A stretch of DNA of 64,000 nucleotides from Citrobacter sp. Awk 4 (lineage in GTDB: Bacteria > Pseudomonadota > Gammaproteobacteria > Enterobacterales > Enterobacteriaceae), in contig NZ_JANEWG010000005.1 in NCBI RefSeq assembly GCF_028069725.1, forward strand, positions 1 through 64,000, in the 5' to 3' direction. Positions within the stretch are counted from its first letter, which is position 1. Each line of letters starts with the position of its first letter. This document shows positions 20,083 through 29,264 of this stretch, piece by piece. Position numbers and translations under genes: made by a program. The notes under the pieces were generated by a model. The model saw only the letters and a program-made list of their open reading frames with translations. It was not told the DNA's origin and made no database searches.

Positions 20083-20771
20083 CAGGCGCTCCTCAGACTG
20101 TATCCCATACCACGATGAGTATTAATGGGAGAGACGTCCGGATTGATCGCCCTAAGCTTCGCCCGCAACGTTTTGATATGCGTATCGACCGTCCTGTCAA
20201 AGGTATCCTGCGCATCGGCCCAGACCAAATCCATCAATTGCTGACGAGAGTAAACGCGCCCGGGCGACGCCAATAACGTTTTCAGTAACAGAAATTCATA
20301 GCGCGTAAGGTTGAGCGGCATGCCGCACCAGGCAATGTGCGCCGCGGGTTCGTCCAGCTCAAACTGTCCAATACGCAGAACCGGTGAAGGGGTTGAAAAC
20401 TTCTTCACGCGCCTAAGCAGTGTGCGCACTCTGGCGCACACTTCCCGTGGAGAAAAAGGTTTCGCGACATAGTCATCCGCACCAATCTCCAGCCCGAGAA
20501 GCCGATCCACTTCATCGCTACGTGCGGTCAAAAAGAGGATCGGTAATGCCGGGTGGCGTTCCAGCAATTTTCTACACAACTCAAAACCACTGATATCGGG
20601 TAATCCTACATCCAGAATGATGACATCGGGCAGTCTGGAACGAGCTTGTTCCAGTACGGGGAACCCACGTTCAAACGCCTCGACGGCAAATCCTTCCTGT
20701 TGCAGCATGTAGATAAGCGTATCGGCAATACCTTGCTCATCTTCAACCAACCAGACCCGTTCCTGTTGCAT
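20082..20771 (-). CDS. creB: Response regulator CreB
   Basis: OmpR-family partner of CreC. The start at 20771 (MQQERVWLVE) gives 229 residues as in E. coli; an upstream in-frame extension of eight residues overlaps creA. The receiver domain has E10-D11, phosphoacceptor D54 (IILDVGLPDI) and the DDYVAKPF lysine. The winged-helix DNA-binding domain ends with THRGMGYSLR. It binds the TTCAC repeat seen upstream of creD. Confidence 0.96.
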   Translation of the reverse strand: MQQERVWLVEDEQGIADTLIYMLQQEGFAVEAFERGFPVLEQARSRLPDVIILDVGLPDISGFELCRKLLERHPALPILFLTARSDEVDRLLGLEIGADDYVAKPFSPREVCARVRTLLRRVKKFSTPSPVLRIGQFELDEPAAHIAWCGMPLNLTRYEFLLLKTLLASPGRVYSRQQLMDLVWADAQDTFDRTVDTHIKTLRAKLRAINPDVSPINTHRGMGYSLRSA

Positions 20772-20782
20772 AGACGTCCTTG

Positions 20783-21256
20783 TTATTCCCGCCACGGCAT
20801 AATGGGTACCGCGCTAATGGCATTTTTAGGCGACCCGTCGACAACCTTGTCAGAGTATGCCAGATAGGCAAGTGTGTTGCGTTTCGCATCATAAAAACGG
20901 ACGACCTGTAATGACTTAAACACCAGCGAAGTCCGCTTTTTAAAGACGACTTCACCTTCCGCCTTACCGTTTTTTATTCTTTCGCTCAGTTCAATCGGCC
21001 CTACCTGCTGACACGAAATCGCGGCATCCGAGGTGTCTTCAGCGAGTCCCAGTCCCCCTTTAATGCCCCCTGTTTTTGCACGGCTCACATAGCAGGTGAC
21101 GTTTTTGACATCGGGATCATCGAACGCTTCCACAACTATTTTATGGTCCGGCCCCAGCACTTTGAAGACGGTATCGACTGAACCAATCTGCTCTGCATGC
21201 GCAACATGTGTCATCATGAGCAGAATTGAGGATATTACTAAGCTCTTATATTTCAT
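20783..21256 (-). CDS. creA: Periplasmic protein CreA
   Basis: First gene of creABCD, with unknown biochemical role. The start at 21256 ([10 protein letters not shown]) gives 157 residues with a signal peptide cleaved near AHA-EQ (about residue 22). The mature part shows the family blocks [18 protein letters not shown] and the end AVPIMPWRE, plus two cysteines able to form a disulfide. It is 11 bp before creB. Confidence 0.94.
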   Translation of the reverse strand: MKYKSLVISSILLMMTHVAHAEQIGSVDTVFKVLGPDHKIVVEAFDDPDVKNVTCYVSRAKTGGIKGGLGLAEDTSDAAISCQQVGPIELSERIKNGKAEGEVVFKKRTSLVFKSLQVVRFYDAKRNTLAYLAYSDKVVDGSPKNAISAVPIMPWRE

Positions 21257-21467
21257 ATTGTTACCATTTCTAAATGTTACGCTGTGCAATTATTAAACAT
21301 TTTAGAATAAAATGTTTACAGATCACAGGATTACAATAATCACGCTTTCGACTGACGAAAAAAAGCATTTATGCGCAAAAAAAACACTGAATGCTAAAAC
21401 AGCAAAAAATGCTATTATCCGATTACCTGATGTCAGGTACTCGTTGTTGAAAGGATGAGGATATTTT

Positions 21468-22337
21468 ATGGATCAGGCTGGCATTATTCGCGACCTATTA
21501 ATCTGGCTGGAAGGTCATCTGGATCAGCCCCTGTCGCTTGACAATGTGGCGGCAAAAGCGGGTTATTCCAAGTGGCATCTGCAGAGAATGTTCAAGGACG
21601 TGACGGGCCATGCTATCGGCGCGTATATCCGTGCCCGTCGATTATCGAAATCCGCTGTGGCGTTGCGCCTGACGGCGCGTCCGATTCTGGACATTGCTCT
21701 GCAATACCGCTTCGATTCTCAACAAACTTTTACACGCGCTTTTAAGAAGCAATTCTCTCAAACGCCCGCGTTGTATCGCCGTTCTCCAGAGTGGAGCTCC
21801 TTCGGGATCCGCCCTCCTCTGCGGTTGGGCGAATTTACCCTGCCTGAACATCAGTTTGTCACGCTGGAAGACACTCATCTGCTCGGCATCACACAGAGCT
21901 ATTCCTGTTCGCTGGAACAAATTTCCGATTTCCGCCACGAGATGCGCGTTCAGTTCTGGCGAGATTTCCTGAGCCAGGCGCCGACAATCCCCCCTGTGCT
22001 GTATGGGCTTAACGAATCGCGCCCAAGCATTGAGAAGGATGACGAGCAGGAAGTGTTTTACACCACGGCCTTACCACGAGAGCAAGCCGACGGTTATGTG
22101 CAGGCCGGACACCCTGTGCTGTTGCAAGGGGGTGAATACGTGATGTTCACTTATGAAGGGTTGGGCACCGGTGTTCAGGACTTTATCCTGACAGTCTACG
22201 GGACATGCATGCCAACGCTGAATCTGACTCGCCGTAAAGGGCAGGATATAGAGCGATACTTCCCGGCAGATGATGCCAAAGCAAGCGATCGCCCTATTAA
22301 CCTGCGCTGCGAATTCCTGATTCCGATTCGTCGTTAA
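21468..22337 (+). CDS. rob: Right-origin-binding transcription factor Rob
   Basis: AraC/XylS-type activator of the mar/sox/rob regulon, giving multidrug, solvent and bile resistance; it also binds oriC in E. coli. The DNA-binding half at residues 1-115 has two helix-turn-helix motifs (LDNVAAKAGYSKWHLQRMFK and the DIALQYRFDSQQTFTRAFKK stretch). A GyrI-like effector domain at about 120-285 binds bile salts or dipyridyl. Length 289 equals E. coli. Its stop overlaps the end of convergent gpmB. Confidence 0.97.
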   Translation: MDQAGIIRDLLIWLEGHLDQPLSLDNVAAKAGYSKWHLQRMFKDVTGHAIGAYIRARRLSKSAVALRLTARPILDIALQYRFDSQQTFTRAFKKQFSQTPALYRRSPEWSSFGIRPPLRLGEFTLPEHQFVTLEDTHLLGITQSYSCSLEQISDFRHEMRVQFWRDFLSQAPTIPPVLYGLNESRPSIEKDDEQEVFYTTALPREQADGYVQAGHPVLLQGGEYVMFTYEGLGTGVQDFILTVYGTCMPTLNLTRRKGQDIERYFPADDAKASDRPINLRCEFLIPIRR

Positions 22338-22981
22338 CGCTGCAACTCATCCAGCGCAGGGGCGTCCAGATGCGAGATGTCCCCTGCGGTTTCAACAACC
22401 CAGCCAGACGCCAGCCACAAACTTTCCTGATAATCGACGCGGGAAATAGAGCAGTTACGCAGGCGTAACCGACGTTCCGCCCAGGCTGGTAACCCCAGAA
22501 TCGTACTGACCAGACAGCCCAGCGCAATACCGTGGCTGACCAGCAGAGGCCGGCTGCCTTGCGGGAGTTCCAGGCAAGACATCAGTGCGGCGTTTACGCG
22601 CTCACTCAGTTCCTGCATGGATTCGCCATCCGGAATACGGCCATCGACCGTGCCATTAACCAGTTGGCGCCGCCAGTTCTCTTCTTCTTCATTGAGTGAA
22701 TCGATGTGCCGTTTTTCCAGCACGCCCATATCCAACTCACGCAGACGAGCATCGAAGGTGATATCACAGCCACACGCCTGGGCGATTATCTCTGCCGTGC
22801 GACGCGTGCGACCTAAATCACTGCTCACGATATGAGTTATGCCAAGCTCTTTGGCGCGCGCGCCCACTTGCATGGCTTGTTGCTCACCTTTAGCGGTCAG
22901 CGGGCTGTCAGACTGGCCTTGAATACGTCGCTCGGCGTTCCACTGCGTCTCACCGTGGCGAACAAGGTATACCTGTAACAT
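22334..22981 (-). CDS. gpmB: Histidine phosphatase GpmB (YtjC)
   Basis: A 215-residue member of the phosphoglycerate mutase-like histidine phosphatases. The catalytic motif LVRHGETQWNAERRIQGQ is at residues 6-23, with a second histidine in LLVSHGIALG near 150. It is annotated as phosphoglycerate mutase 2, but relatives act as phosphatases, so the physiological substrate is uncertain. It is convergent with rob and divergent from yjjX. Confidence 0.92.
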   Translation of the reverse strand: MLQVYLVRHGETQWNAERRIQGQSDSPLTAKGEQQAMQVGARAKELGITHIVSSDLGRTRRTAEIIAQACGCDITFDARLRELDMGVLEKRHIDSLNEEEENWRRQLVNGTVDGRIPDGESMQELSERVNAALMSCLELPQGSRPLLVSHGIALGCLVSTILGLPAWAERRLRLRNCSISRVDYQESLWLASGWVVETAGDISHLDAPALDELQR

Positions 22982-23032
22982 GCTTTTTATCCGTTATACT
23001 GCGATGACATTCTTTTCTGAGTAAATCTGATT

Positions 23033-23548
23033 ATGCACCATGTTGTCTCAGCAACCACCAATCCCGCCAAAATTCAGGCAATTCTGCAGGCATTTAACGA
23101 GATTTTCGGTGAAGGATCCTGCCATATTGAATCCGTCGCCGTCGAGAGTGGGGTACCAGAACAACCCTTTGGAAGTCAGGAAACGCGCGCTGGCGCACGA
23201 AATCGCGTAGAAAACGCGCGTGCCCTGCGCCCGCAGGCTGACTTTTGGGTCGCTATTGAAGCGGGTATTGATGAAGGCAGTACATTCAGTTGGGTCGTTA
23301 TCGAAAACCGCGAACAGCGCGGGGAATCACGTTCAGCCACCCTGCCGTTACCCGCCGTCATTCTGGAGAAAGTACAGGCAGGAGACGCGCTCGGCCCGGT
23401 GATGTCTCACTATACCGGCATTGATGAGATTGGGCGTAAAGAAGGTGCGATTGGCGTGTTTACCGCCGGAACGTTAACGCGCGCCAGCGTCTATCACCAG
23501 GCGGTGATTCTGGCGCTAAGTCCGTTCCATAATGCGGTGTATCAATAG
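23033..23548 (+). CDS. yjjX: Inosine/xanthosine triphosphatase YjjX
   Basis: House-cleaning NTPase that removes ITP and XTP from the nucleotide pool. The 171-residue protein opens with [21 protein letters not shown]. It has the purine-contact block [17 protein letters not shown] near 48-64 and the IEAGI substrate loop. It is divergent from gpmB by 51 bp. Confidence 0.94.
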   Translation: MHHVVSATTNPAKIQAILQAFNEIFGEGSCHIESVAVESGVPEQPFGSQETRAGARNRVENARALRPQADFWVAIEAGIDEGSTFSWVVIENREQRGESRSATLPLPAVILEKVQAGDALGPVMSHYTGIDEIGRKEGAIGVFTAGTLTRASVYHQAVILALSPFHNAVYQ

Positions 23549-23552
23549 TGTT

Positions 23553-23637
23553 TTGCCTGATGGCGCTTCGCTTACCCAGCCTGCAAACAGATGATATTTC
23601 GCCGTAGGCCAGATAAGGTGAAGCCGCCATTCGGCCA
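23553..23637. repeat. BIME between yjjX and trpR
   Basis: Two REP-like units, TGCCTGATGGCGCTTCGCTTACC and the inverted GTAGGCCAGATAAGG with GAAGCCGCCATTCGGC, fill most of the spacer between the convergent ends of yjjX and trpR. Confidence 0.7.
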
Positions 23638-23644
23638 TCAACAG

Positions 23645-23971
23645 TCAGCCATTTTTCAGCAGCACCTGCTCCAGCCACTGGCGCAGTTCGACCGGCGCGG
23701 ACTTGAGACTGTTCGAACCGCGCGTGATCGTCGCGATCCCCGCCCCCAGTTCGTTTTTCAGCTCACGCTGACTCATCTCGCCGCGCAACAGTTCTTCAAT
23801 GATACGCACGCGCGTCCCCAGCGCTTCGCGCTCGTCCGGCGTCATCATCAAATTCAGTAGTGGAAAATGCAGATCTTGCTCGTAGGCGCGTTTTAACAGC
23901 TCAACAAAACGTAACCATTCCTGGTGACGTTGCTCTGCCATCGCAGCTGAATAGGGGGATTGCTGGGTCAT
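23645..23971 (-). CDS. trpR: trp operon repressor TrpR
   Basis: Dimeric, all-helical repressor that binds trp operators when loaded with tryptophan and represses trpEDCBA, aroH, mtr and itself. The 108 residues match the family. The helix-turn-helix lies in [20 protein letters not shown] near 65-85, followed by NSLKSAP. It lies about 90 bp downstream of slt, with its own operator in the spacer. Confidence 0.97.
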   Translation of the reverse strand: MTQQSPYSAAMAEQRHQEWLRFVELLKRAYEQDLHFPLLNLMMTPDEREALGTRVRIIEELLRGEMSQRELKNELGAGIATITRGSNSLKSAPVELRQWLEQVLLKNG

Positions 23972-24018
23972 AAAATATCGCCATATTGCGGGGGGAAACG
24001 AATTCGCTTCCCCTGATT

Positions 24019-24036
24019 GTACTCTTTAACGAGTAC
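24019..24036 (-). promoter_or_regulatory. trpR operator
   Basis: Perfect palindromic arms GTACTC and GAGTAC separated by six bases, 48 bp upstream of trpR, overlap a TATGCT/TATCGT -10 region. The sequence is close to the E. coli trpR operator, giving autorepression. Confidence 0.8.
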
Positions 24037-24060
24037 GATAGCATACCACAACAGAAGCGA

Positions 24061-25998
24061 TCAGTAACGACGCTGCCATTCTGTGTCGCTCATCAACGTC
24101 GGCTTACCGCCCATGAAGTAGCGATAGTAAGCGTCATAAGCCAGTACATTCTTCACATAGCCGCGCGTTTCAGAAAAGGGAATGCTTTCCACAAACGCAA
24201 CGGCATCAATGCGCCCGGCGCTATTGCCAAGCCAGGTACGTACGCGCCCTGGCCCTGCGTTATAAGCCGCAGAGGAGAAAATGCGGTTATTACCGAACTG
24301 CTGGTAAACATACTGTAAGTAACTGGTGCCAATATTGATATTGGTTTCCGGATCTAACAGTTGGTTCGGACTGCTGTACCCCGGAATGGAGAACATTTTC
24401 ACCGTATGCGTTGCCGTGCCCGGCATGATTTGCATCAAACCGCTGGCGCCTACCGGGGATTTCACTTTCGGATTCCACGCGCTTTCCTGACGCGCAATAG
24501 CCATCGCGTAGCTCTGCGGAACATCTTTGCTGCTGGTGTAGCGGGTAAAAAGATCTTTATAGGCCAGTGGGAAACGCTCTTCCAGATGATCCCACAACTT
24601 GCCGGCGATCGTCGCCTGCACGCTGAGATCCCACCAATGGTTGTTGAAGGCATAACGTGCCAGTTGCGCCTGTTCGGATTTGGTTTTGCTGCTTACCAGA
24701 TTCGCCCATTCGCTGCGCGCAGTGTTGTCCATATTCCAGTACATCAGTTCCCTGACCCGCGCCATTTCTGGCCCCTGCGTCAGCGCCGAATCCACATTAT
24801 CAGGCGCTTTATCGATTTTCAGGATGTACTCTTCATCTAATCGCTGTGCAGCTACCATTGGGTAGAAACCACGCTGCTGCATCAGCGCATGCAGGATCTC
24901 ATTCGCCTCCGCATCGCGGCCCCGCTCCAGCAACAGATCGGCCTGCCAGTAACGCCATTCGTCTTTTTCCTTGGCTTCCATTGGCAGACGCGCCAGCCAG
25001 GTGTTCAACCCGCGGCGATCGCCATTTCCTAACGCCATACGGACACGACGCTCGACCAGCGTCGTCGACTGTGAACGCATAATGGCGTCGTCACGCCATT
25101 TCGCCTGTTCATCGGTGACGTCATTGCCCATCAGTCGCCACGCGACGATGTCACGCAACTCCTGAGTTTGATCCTCATTGAGCTGCTGCGCCTGCACCAG
25201 AGAAGGGATCATCAGTCGGGCATTCTCGACATCCTGACGCGCCACGCTGGCAAAGGCGACTGCCGCCATTTGACGGGTAAAATCGGTCGCACCGGTGGTG
25301 CGCGCAAATGTCATCACGCTGTTGGGATCATTTGCCAGAGAGATAATGGCAGAGGCAATAGTCTGGTATTCCGCGGGCATCTGTCCGGCCAGCACTGTCA
25401 CCAGCCCCGTGTTGCCCGCCTTCATCGCCAGTCGAATACGTTCTAAATAAGCCAACGGATCTTGCGCACCGGAAGCCCGCCATACACTAAATAATTTGTC
25501 ACAGGCATTCGGCTGGCTTTTCCCCGTCAACCAGAGTTCTTTTGCGCCGGTCCATGCCTCTTCGGGTTGTCCGGTATTCCATTTCGCGTAGTAATAATTG
25601 CATTGCGCTTCTGTGGTGCTGGGTTTCTCCGGGCTGAATGCGAGGAGCCCTCGCCAGTCTTCACGCCGCGCCAGCTCATTCACAAAACGCGATTGCAACG
25701 TACGCGCCGGGGGCAGCGTCGGATTCGCACGAACAAAATTGGTGACCGTCACTGTTGGCTGATTCATCAAATCGTCAGTGATCTGACGGTATTCAAGATA
25801 GGGATACAGCGGGTAACTCTTCAGTCCTGGCATCATCTGCTCAACGACATCCATCTGTCGGTTATCCCAGGCCTGTTTAATTTGCGCATAGCGGTTACGC
25901 TGTTCGTCCAGTGAATCAGCCCTTGCCACACTACTCACCGTCAGCAGGCATACGCTGGCCGCCAGAAGACGCCAGGTAAATTGTTTGGCTTTGTCCAC
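24061..25998 (-). CDS. slt: Soluble lytic murein transglycosylase Slt70
   Basis: Periplasmic exolytic transglycosylase that cleaves glycan strands to 1,6-anhydromuropeptides in peptidoglycan turnover. The 645 residues start with a signal peptide ending near ARA-DS (residues 1-27). A long helical U/L superhelix (about 30-450) follows. The C-terminal lysozyme-like domain has the catalytic glutamate in AIARQESAWNPKVKS near 505 and then GASGLMQIMPGTA. It is divergent from ettA. Confidence 0.97.
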   Translation of the reverse strand: MDKAKQFTWRLLAASVCLLTVSSVARADSLDEQRNRYAQIKQAWDNRQMDVVEQMMPGLKSYPLYPYLEYRQITDDLMNQPTVTVTNFVRANPTLPPARTLQSRFVNELARREDWRGLLAFSPEKPSTTEAQCNYYYAKWNTGQPEEAWTGAKELWLTGKSQPNACDKLFSVWRASGAQDPLAYLERIRLAMKAGNTGLVTVLAGQMPAEYQTIASAIISLANDPNSVMTFARTTGATDFTRQMAAVAFASVARQDVENARLMIPSLVQAQQLNEDQTQELRDIVAWRLMGNDVTDEQAKWRDDAIMRSQSTTLVERRVRMALGNGDRRGLNTWLARLPMEAKEKDEWRYWQADLLLERGRDAEANEILHALMQQRGFYPMVAAQRLDEEYILKIDKAPDNVDSALTQGPEMARVRELMYWNMDNTARSEWANLVSSKTKSEQAQLARYAFNNHWWDLSVQATIAGKLWDHLEERFPLAYKDLFTRYTSSKDVPQSYAMAIARQESAWNPKVKSPVGASGLMQIMPGTATHTVKMFSIPGYSSPNQLLDPETNINIGTSYLQYVYQQFGNNRIFSSAAYNAGPGRVRTWLGNSAGRIDAVAFVESIPFSETRGYVKNVLAYDAYYRYFMGGKPTLMSDTEWQRRY

Positions 25999-26210
25999 AA
26001 GCTCTTCCTCTAATCAATGTACGTCAATGCAGCTTCATGCCACGTAATAAATTTATGCTAACCAGTCATTAGCATTTGCGCCATGTTGCGGACACTTTTT
26101 TACTTTTACTGCGAGTGAGATCTGCTAGCTGGGATTGGACAGTGAAAACAGCTACACTTCGCCTTTGAAAACTCTTATTCATCACGATAAACATAGAGGC
26201 GAAGTCCAAC

Positions 26211-27878
26211 GTGGCTCAATTCGTTTATACCATGCATCGTGTCGGCAAAGTGGTTCCGCCGAAACGTCATATTCTGAAAAACATTTCTCTGAGCTTCTTC
26301 CCTGGCGCTAAGATCGGCGTACTGGGCCTGAACGGTGCCGGTAAGTCGACCCTGTTGCGTATCATGGCTGGCATCGATACCGATATCGAAGGCGAAGCGC
26401 GCCCACAGCCTGGCACTAAAATTGGCTATCTGCCGCAGGAACCGAAGCTGAACCCGGAACACACCGTTCGCGAATCTATCGAAGAAGCGGTTGCCGAGGT
26501 GGTGGGTGCCCTGAAACGTCTGGATGAAGTGTACGCGCTGTACGCTGACCCGGATGCTGATTTTGACAAGCTGGCGGCGGAACAAGGCAAGCTGGAAGAG
26601 ATTATCCAGGCGCATGATGGCCACAATCTGAACGTACAGCTGGAGCGTGCTGCTGACGCACTGCGTCTGCCAGACTGGGATGCGAAAGTGGCTACCCTTT
26701 CCGGTGGTGAACGTCGCCGTGTGGCGCTCTGCCGTCTGCTGCTGGAAAAACCAGACATGCTGCTGCTCGACGAACCGACCAACCACCTGGATGCCGAATC
26801 CGTGGCCTGGCTGGAACGCTTCCTGCACGACTTCGAAGGCACTGTCGTGGCGATTACCCACGACCGTTACTTCCTTGATAACGTTGCCGGTTGGATCCTC
26901 GAACTTGACCGCGGCGAAGGTATCCCGTGGGAAGGCAACTACTCCTCCTGGCTGGAGCAGAAAGACCAGCGTCTGGCGCAGGAAGCCTCTCAGGAAGCGG
27001 CTCGCCGTAAATCCATTGAGAAAGAGCTGGAGTGGGTGCGTCAGGGCGCGAAAGGCCGCCAGTCCAAAGGCAAAGCCCGTCTGGCACGCTTTGAAGAGCT
27101 CAATAACACCGAATACCAGAAACGTAACGAAACCAACGAACTGTTTATTCCACCTGGACCGCGTCTGGGCGATAAGGTCGTTGAAGTCAGTAACCTGCGT
27201 AAGTCCTACGGCGATCGCGTACTGATCGACGATCTGAGCTTCTCAGTACCGAAAGGGGCGATTGTCGGCATCATCGGCCCGAACGGCGCGGGTAAATCCA
27301 CGCTGTTCCGTATGATGTCCGGTCAGGAGCAGCCAGACAGCGGCACCATCACGCTGGGCGAAACCGTGAAGCTGGCCTCTGTTGACCAGTTCCGTGATGC
27401 GATGGATAACAGCAAAACCGTCTGGGAAGAAGTGTCCGGCGGGCTGGATATCATGAAGATCGGCAACACCGAAATGCCAAGCCGCGCTTACGTTGGCCGC
27501 TTTAACTTTAAAGGTGTTGATCAGGGTAAACGCGTCGGCGAACTCTCCGGTGGTGAGCGTGGTCGTCTGCACCTGGCGAAGCTGCTGCAGGTTGGCGGCA
27601 ACATGCTGCTGCTCGATGAACCGACCAACGACCTGGATATCGAAACCCTGCGCGCGCTGGAAAACGCCTTACTGGAATTCCCGGGTTGCGCCATGGTTAT
27701 CTCGCACGACCGTTGGTTCCTCGACCGTATCGCTACCCACATTCTGGATTATCAGGATGAAGGTAAGATCGAATTCTTCGAAGGTAACTTCACCGAATAC
27801 GAAGAGTATAAGAAACGCACGCTGGGCGCAGACGCGCTGGAGCCGAAGCGTATCAAGTACAAGCGTATCGCGAAGTAA
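26211..27878 (+). CDS. ettA: Energy-dependent translational throttle protein EttA
   Basis: ABC-F protein that binds the ribosomal E site and gates entry into elongation according to the ATP/ADP ratio. It has two ABC domains: Walker A GLNGAGKST (about 41-49), signature LSGGERRR and Walker B LLLDEPTNHLD, then GPNGAGKST, LSGGERGR and LLLDEPTNDLD in the second. A charged inter-domain linker lies near 250-300. GTG is the start codon, as in E. coli, and 555 residues is the family length. Confidence 0.98.
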   Translation: MAQFVYTMHRVGKVVPPKRHILKNISLSFFPGAKIGVLGLNGAGKSTLLRIMAGIDTDIEGEARPQPGTKIGYLPQEPKLNPEHTVRESIEEAVAEVVGALKRLDEVYALYADPDADFDKLAAEQGKLEEIIQAHDGHNLNVQLERAADALRLPDWDAKVATLSGGERRRVALCRLLLEKPDMLLLDEPTNHLDAESVAWLERFLHDFEGTVVAITHDRYFLDNVAGWILELDRGEGIPWEGNYSSWLEQKDQRLAQEASQEAARRKSIEKELEWVRQGAKGRQSKGKARLARFEELNNTEYQKRNETNELFIPPGPRLGDKVVEVSNLRKSYGDRVLIDDLSFSVPKGAIVGIIGPNGAGKSTLFRMMSGQEQPDSGTITLGETVKLASVDQFRDAMDNSKTVWEEVSGGLDIMKIGNTEMPSRAYVGRFNFKGVDQGKRVGELSGGERGRLHLAKLLQVGGNMLLLDEPTNDLDIETLRALENALLEFPGCAMVISHDRWFLDRIATHILDYQDEGKIEFFEGNFTEYEEYKKRTLGADALEPKRIKYKRIAK

Positions 27879-27883
27879 TCGGA

Positions 27884-27910
27884 ATGGCCCTCTGTGGAGG
27901 GCCATTTTTT
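27884..27910. terminator. Terminator of ettA
   Basis: A 9-bp stem ATGGCCCTC / GAGGGCCAT with loop TGTG is followed by T6 on the plus strand. It abuts the stop codon of convergent nadR. Confidence 0.88.
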
Positions 27911-29141
27911 ATCCCCGCTCGCCCATCAGCTCTTTGACCAGTTCCACACAGCGCAGGAACCGCGAGTCATAATCCGCTTCTTCGACGTGCACAAACTCAA
28001 TATTGTTCTTCTCAAGCATCGATACCAGTAGCGTCTGAAACTCTTTGCGATCGACCGAACTCCCCAGACTGCGTAAACCGTCAGCCACCCACGGCGTGTT
28101 GTTTTCCAACAGGATCACCAAATCGAAGCGGTATTCATCAATCAATGCCTGTACGAAAGGATGTTCGCGTCCCTCATACTTTTTGCAGAACGCCTGGGTC
28201 GTGACAAAGTCAGTGTCGATAAACGTCACTTTGTTGGCATATTTAACTGCAAAATCAATGTATTGTGCGTGGCCAAGAGCAATTTTGTCATAATCGGAAT
28301 ATTGCAACGCCATCTCATCACCGCCGAGGTGAGAAAAGACGTAATCACGCCCGTATTCCCAGGCGCTGGTGGTATTGAAGATGTTGGCAAGTTTATTCAC
28401 CAACGTCGATTTACCACTCGACTCTCCCCCCAGTACCGCCACAGTACGCACAAAAAACGGTTTCACTTCGGTGGGAATGTATTCCCAGTAGCGGAAAGGG
28501 TTTTCACGAATTTGCGCCCCACTGATGCTCATAAAGGTGCGTTTCGGATCCACCAGCACGGTTTCAATACCCAGATGCTCAAGAAACCGCGGTGCATCGG
28601 CCTCTTCGGAAGTGTAGATCCAGTTAGGCTGAATGCCTTTTTCTTCCATGAACGTCTTAATGCCGTTGCTCCAGACATCCCAGCCATGCGGATACGGTTC
28701 CATGCCCGCCTCATCAAAAGCATGAATACGGATGTTCTTTTGATACTTAAAGGTCTGTAATAACCAACGCAGACGATCGGAAACCGTCGGCTGCTGGGAC
28801 ATCGCGCTCTCTTCGAACAAGGCGCGGTCGCGCGCGTCGTCATAACCCATGATGATATGCAGTTCGTCCACCTGGCTACAGGCGCGCTGAATCAAATAGA
28901 TATGCCCGGTGTGCAGGGGATAAAATTTACCAAACACCACGCCGATATTTTTCTGCATACGGGGGAATTCCAGCCCCAAAAAACGATGCAACGCCTCCAG
29001 CTTTTGCGCGCTGGGACTTTTAATCTTGGCATTCAGCAACTGACTTAAATACCCCTTGGTCATTCCGCTGGAATCGGCCACCTGCTGCAATGTGCAGCCT
29101 TTTTGCTTAATGGCGGTTTTTAAGTAGTCGAACGCTGACAA
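27909..29141 (-). CDS. nadR: Trifunctional NAD regulator NadR
   Basis: Represses NAD synthesis genes, adenylates NMN and phosphorylates nicotinamide riboside. The order is an N-terminal helix-turn-helix (TLQQVADSSGMTKGYLSQLL), a nucleotidyltransferase with GKFYPLHTGH near 70, and a kinase with P-loop GGESSGKST near 235. I place the start at a TTG at 29141: AGGAGG lies 5 bases upstream, and the protein is then exactly 410 residues as in E. coli and Salmonella. The ATG at 29192 would add 17 unsupported residues. Confidence 0.95.
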   Translation of the reverse strand: MSAFDYLKTAIKQKGCTLQQVADSSGMTKGYLSQLLNAKIKSPSAQKLEALHRFLGLEFPRMQKNIGVVFGKFYPLHTGHIYLIQRACSQVDELHIIMGYDDARDRALFEESAMSQQPTVSDRLRWLLQTFKYQKNIRIHAFDEAGMEPYPHGWDVWSNGIKTFMEEKGIQPNWIYTSEEADAPRFLEHLGIETVLVDPKRTFMSISGAQIRENPFRYWEYIPTEVKPFFVRTVAVLGGESSGKSTLVNKLANIFNTTSAWEYGRDYVFSHLGGDEMALQYSDYDKIALGHAQYIDFAVKYANKVTFIDTDFVTTQAFCKKYEGREHPFVQALIDEYRFDLVILLENNTPWVADGLRSLGSSVDRKEFQTLLVSMLEKNNIEFVHVEEADYDSRFLRCVELVKELMGERG

Positions 29142-29165
29142 AGGTGCCTCCTGCTGAAAAAAATC

Positions 29166-29240
29166 GTAGGCCGGATCAGGCATCGCCGCCATCCGGCACT
29201 TTCACCATCCCATGCCTGATGGCGTTACGCTTTTCAGGCC
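29166..29240. repeat. BIME between radA and nadR
   Basis: Two REP units, GTAGGCCGGATCAGG to GCCATCCGGC (29166-29197) and GCCTGATGGCGTTACGC to TTCAGGCC (29214-29240), lie in the spacer between radA and nadR on the same strand. Confidence 0.7.
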
Positions 29241-29264
29241 TGGGAGGCGAGTACATATAGGCAA

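Noticed and set aside
26175..26861. Antisense ORF of 228 codons over ettA
   Set aside because: Mirrors the codon structure of ettA, has a composition typical of shadow frames and no recognisable domain.
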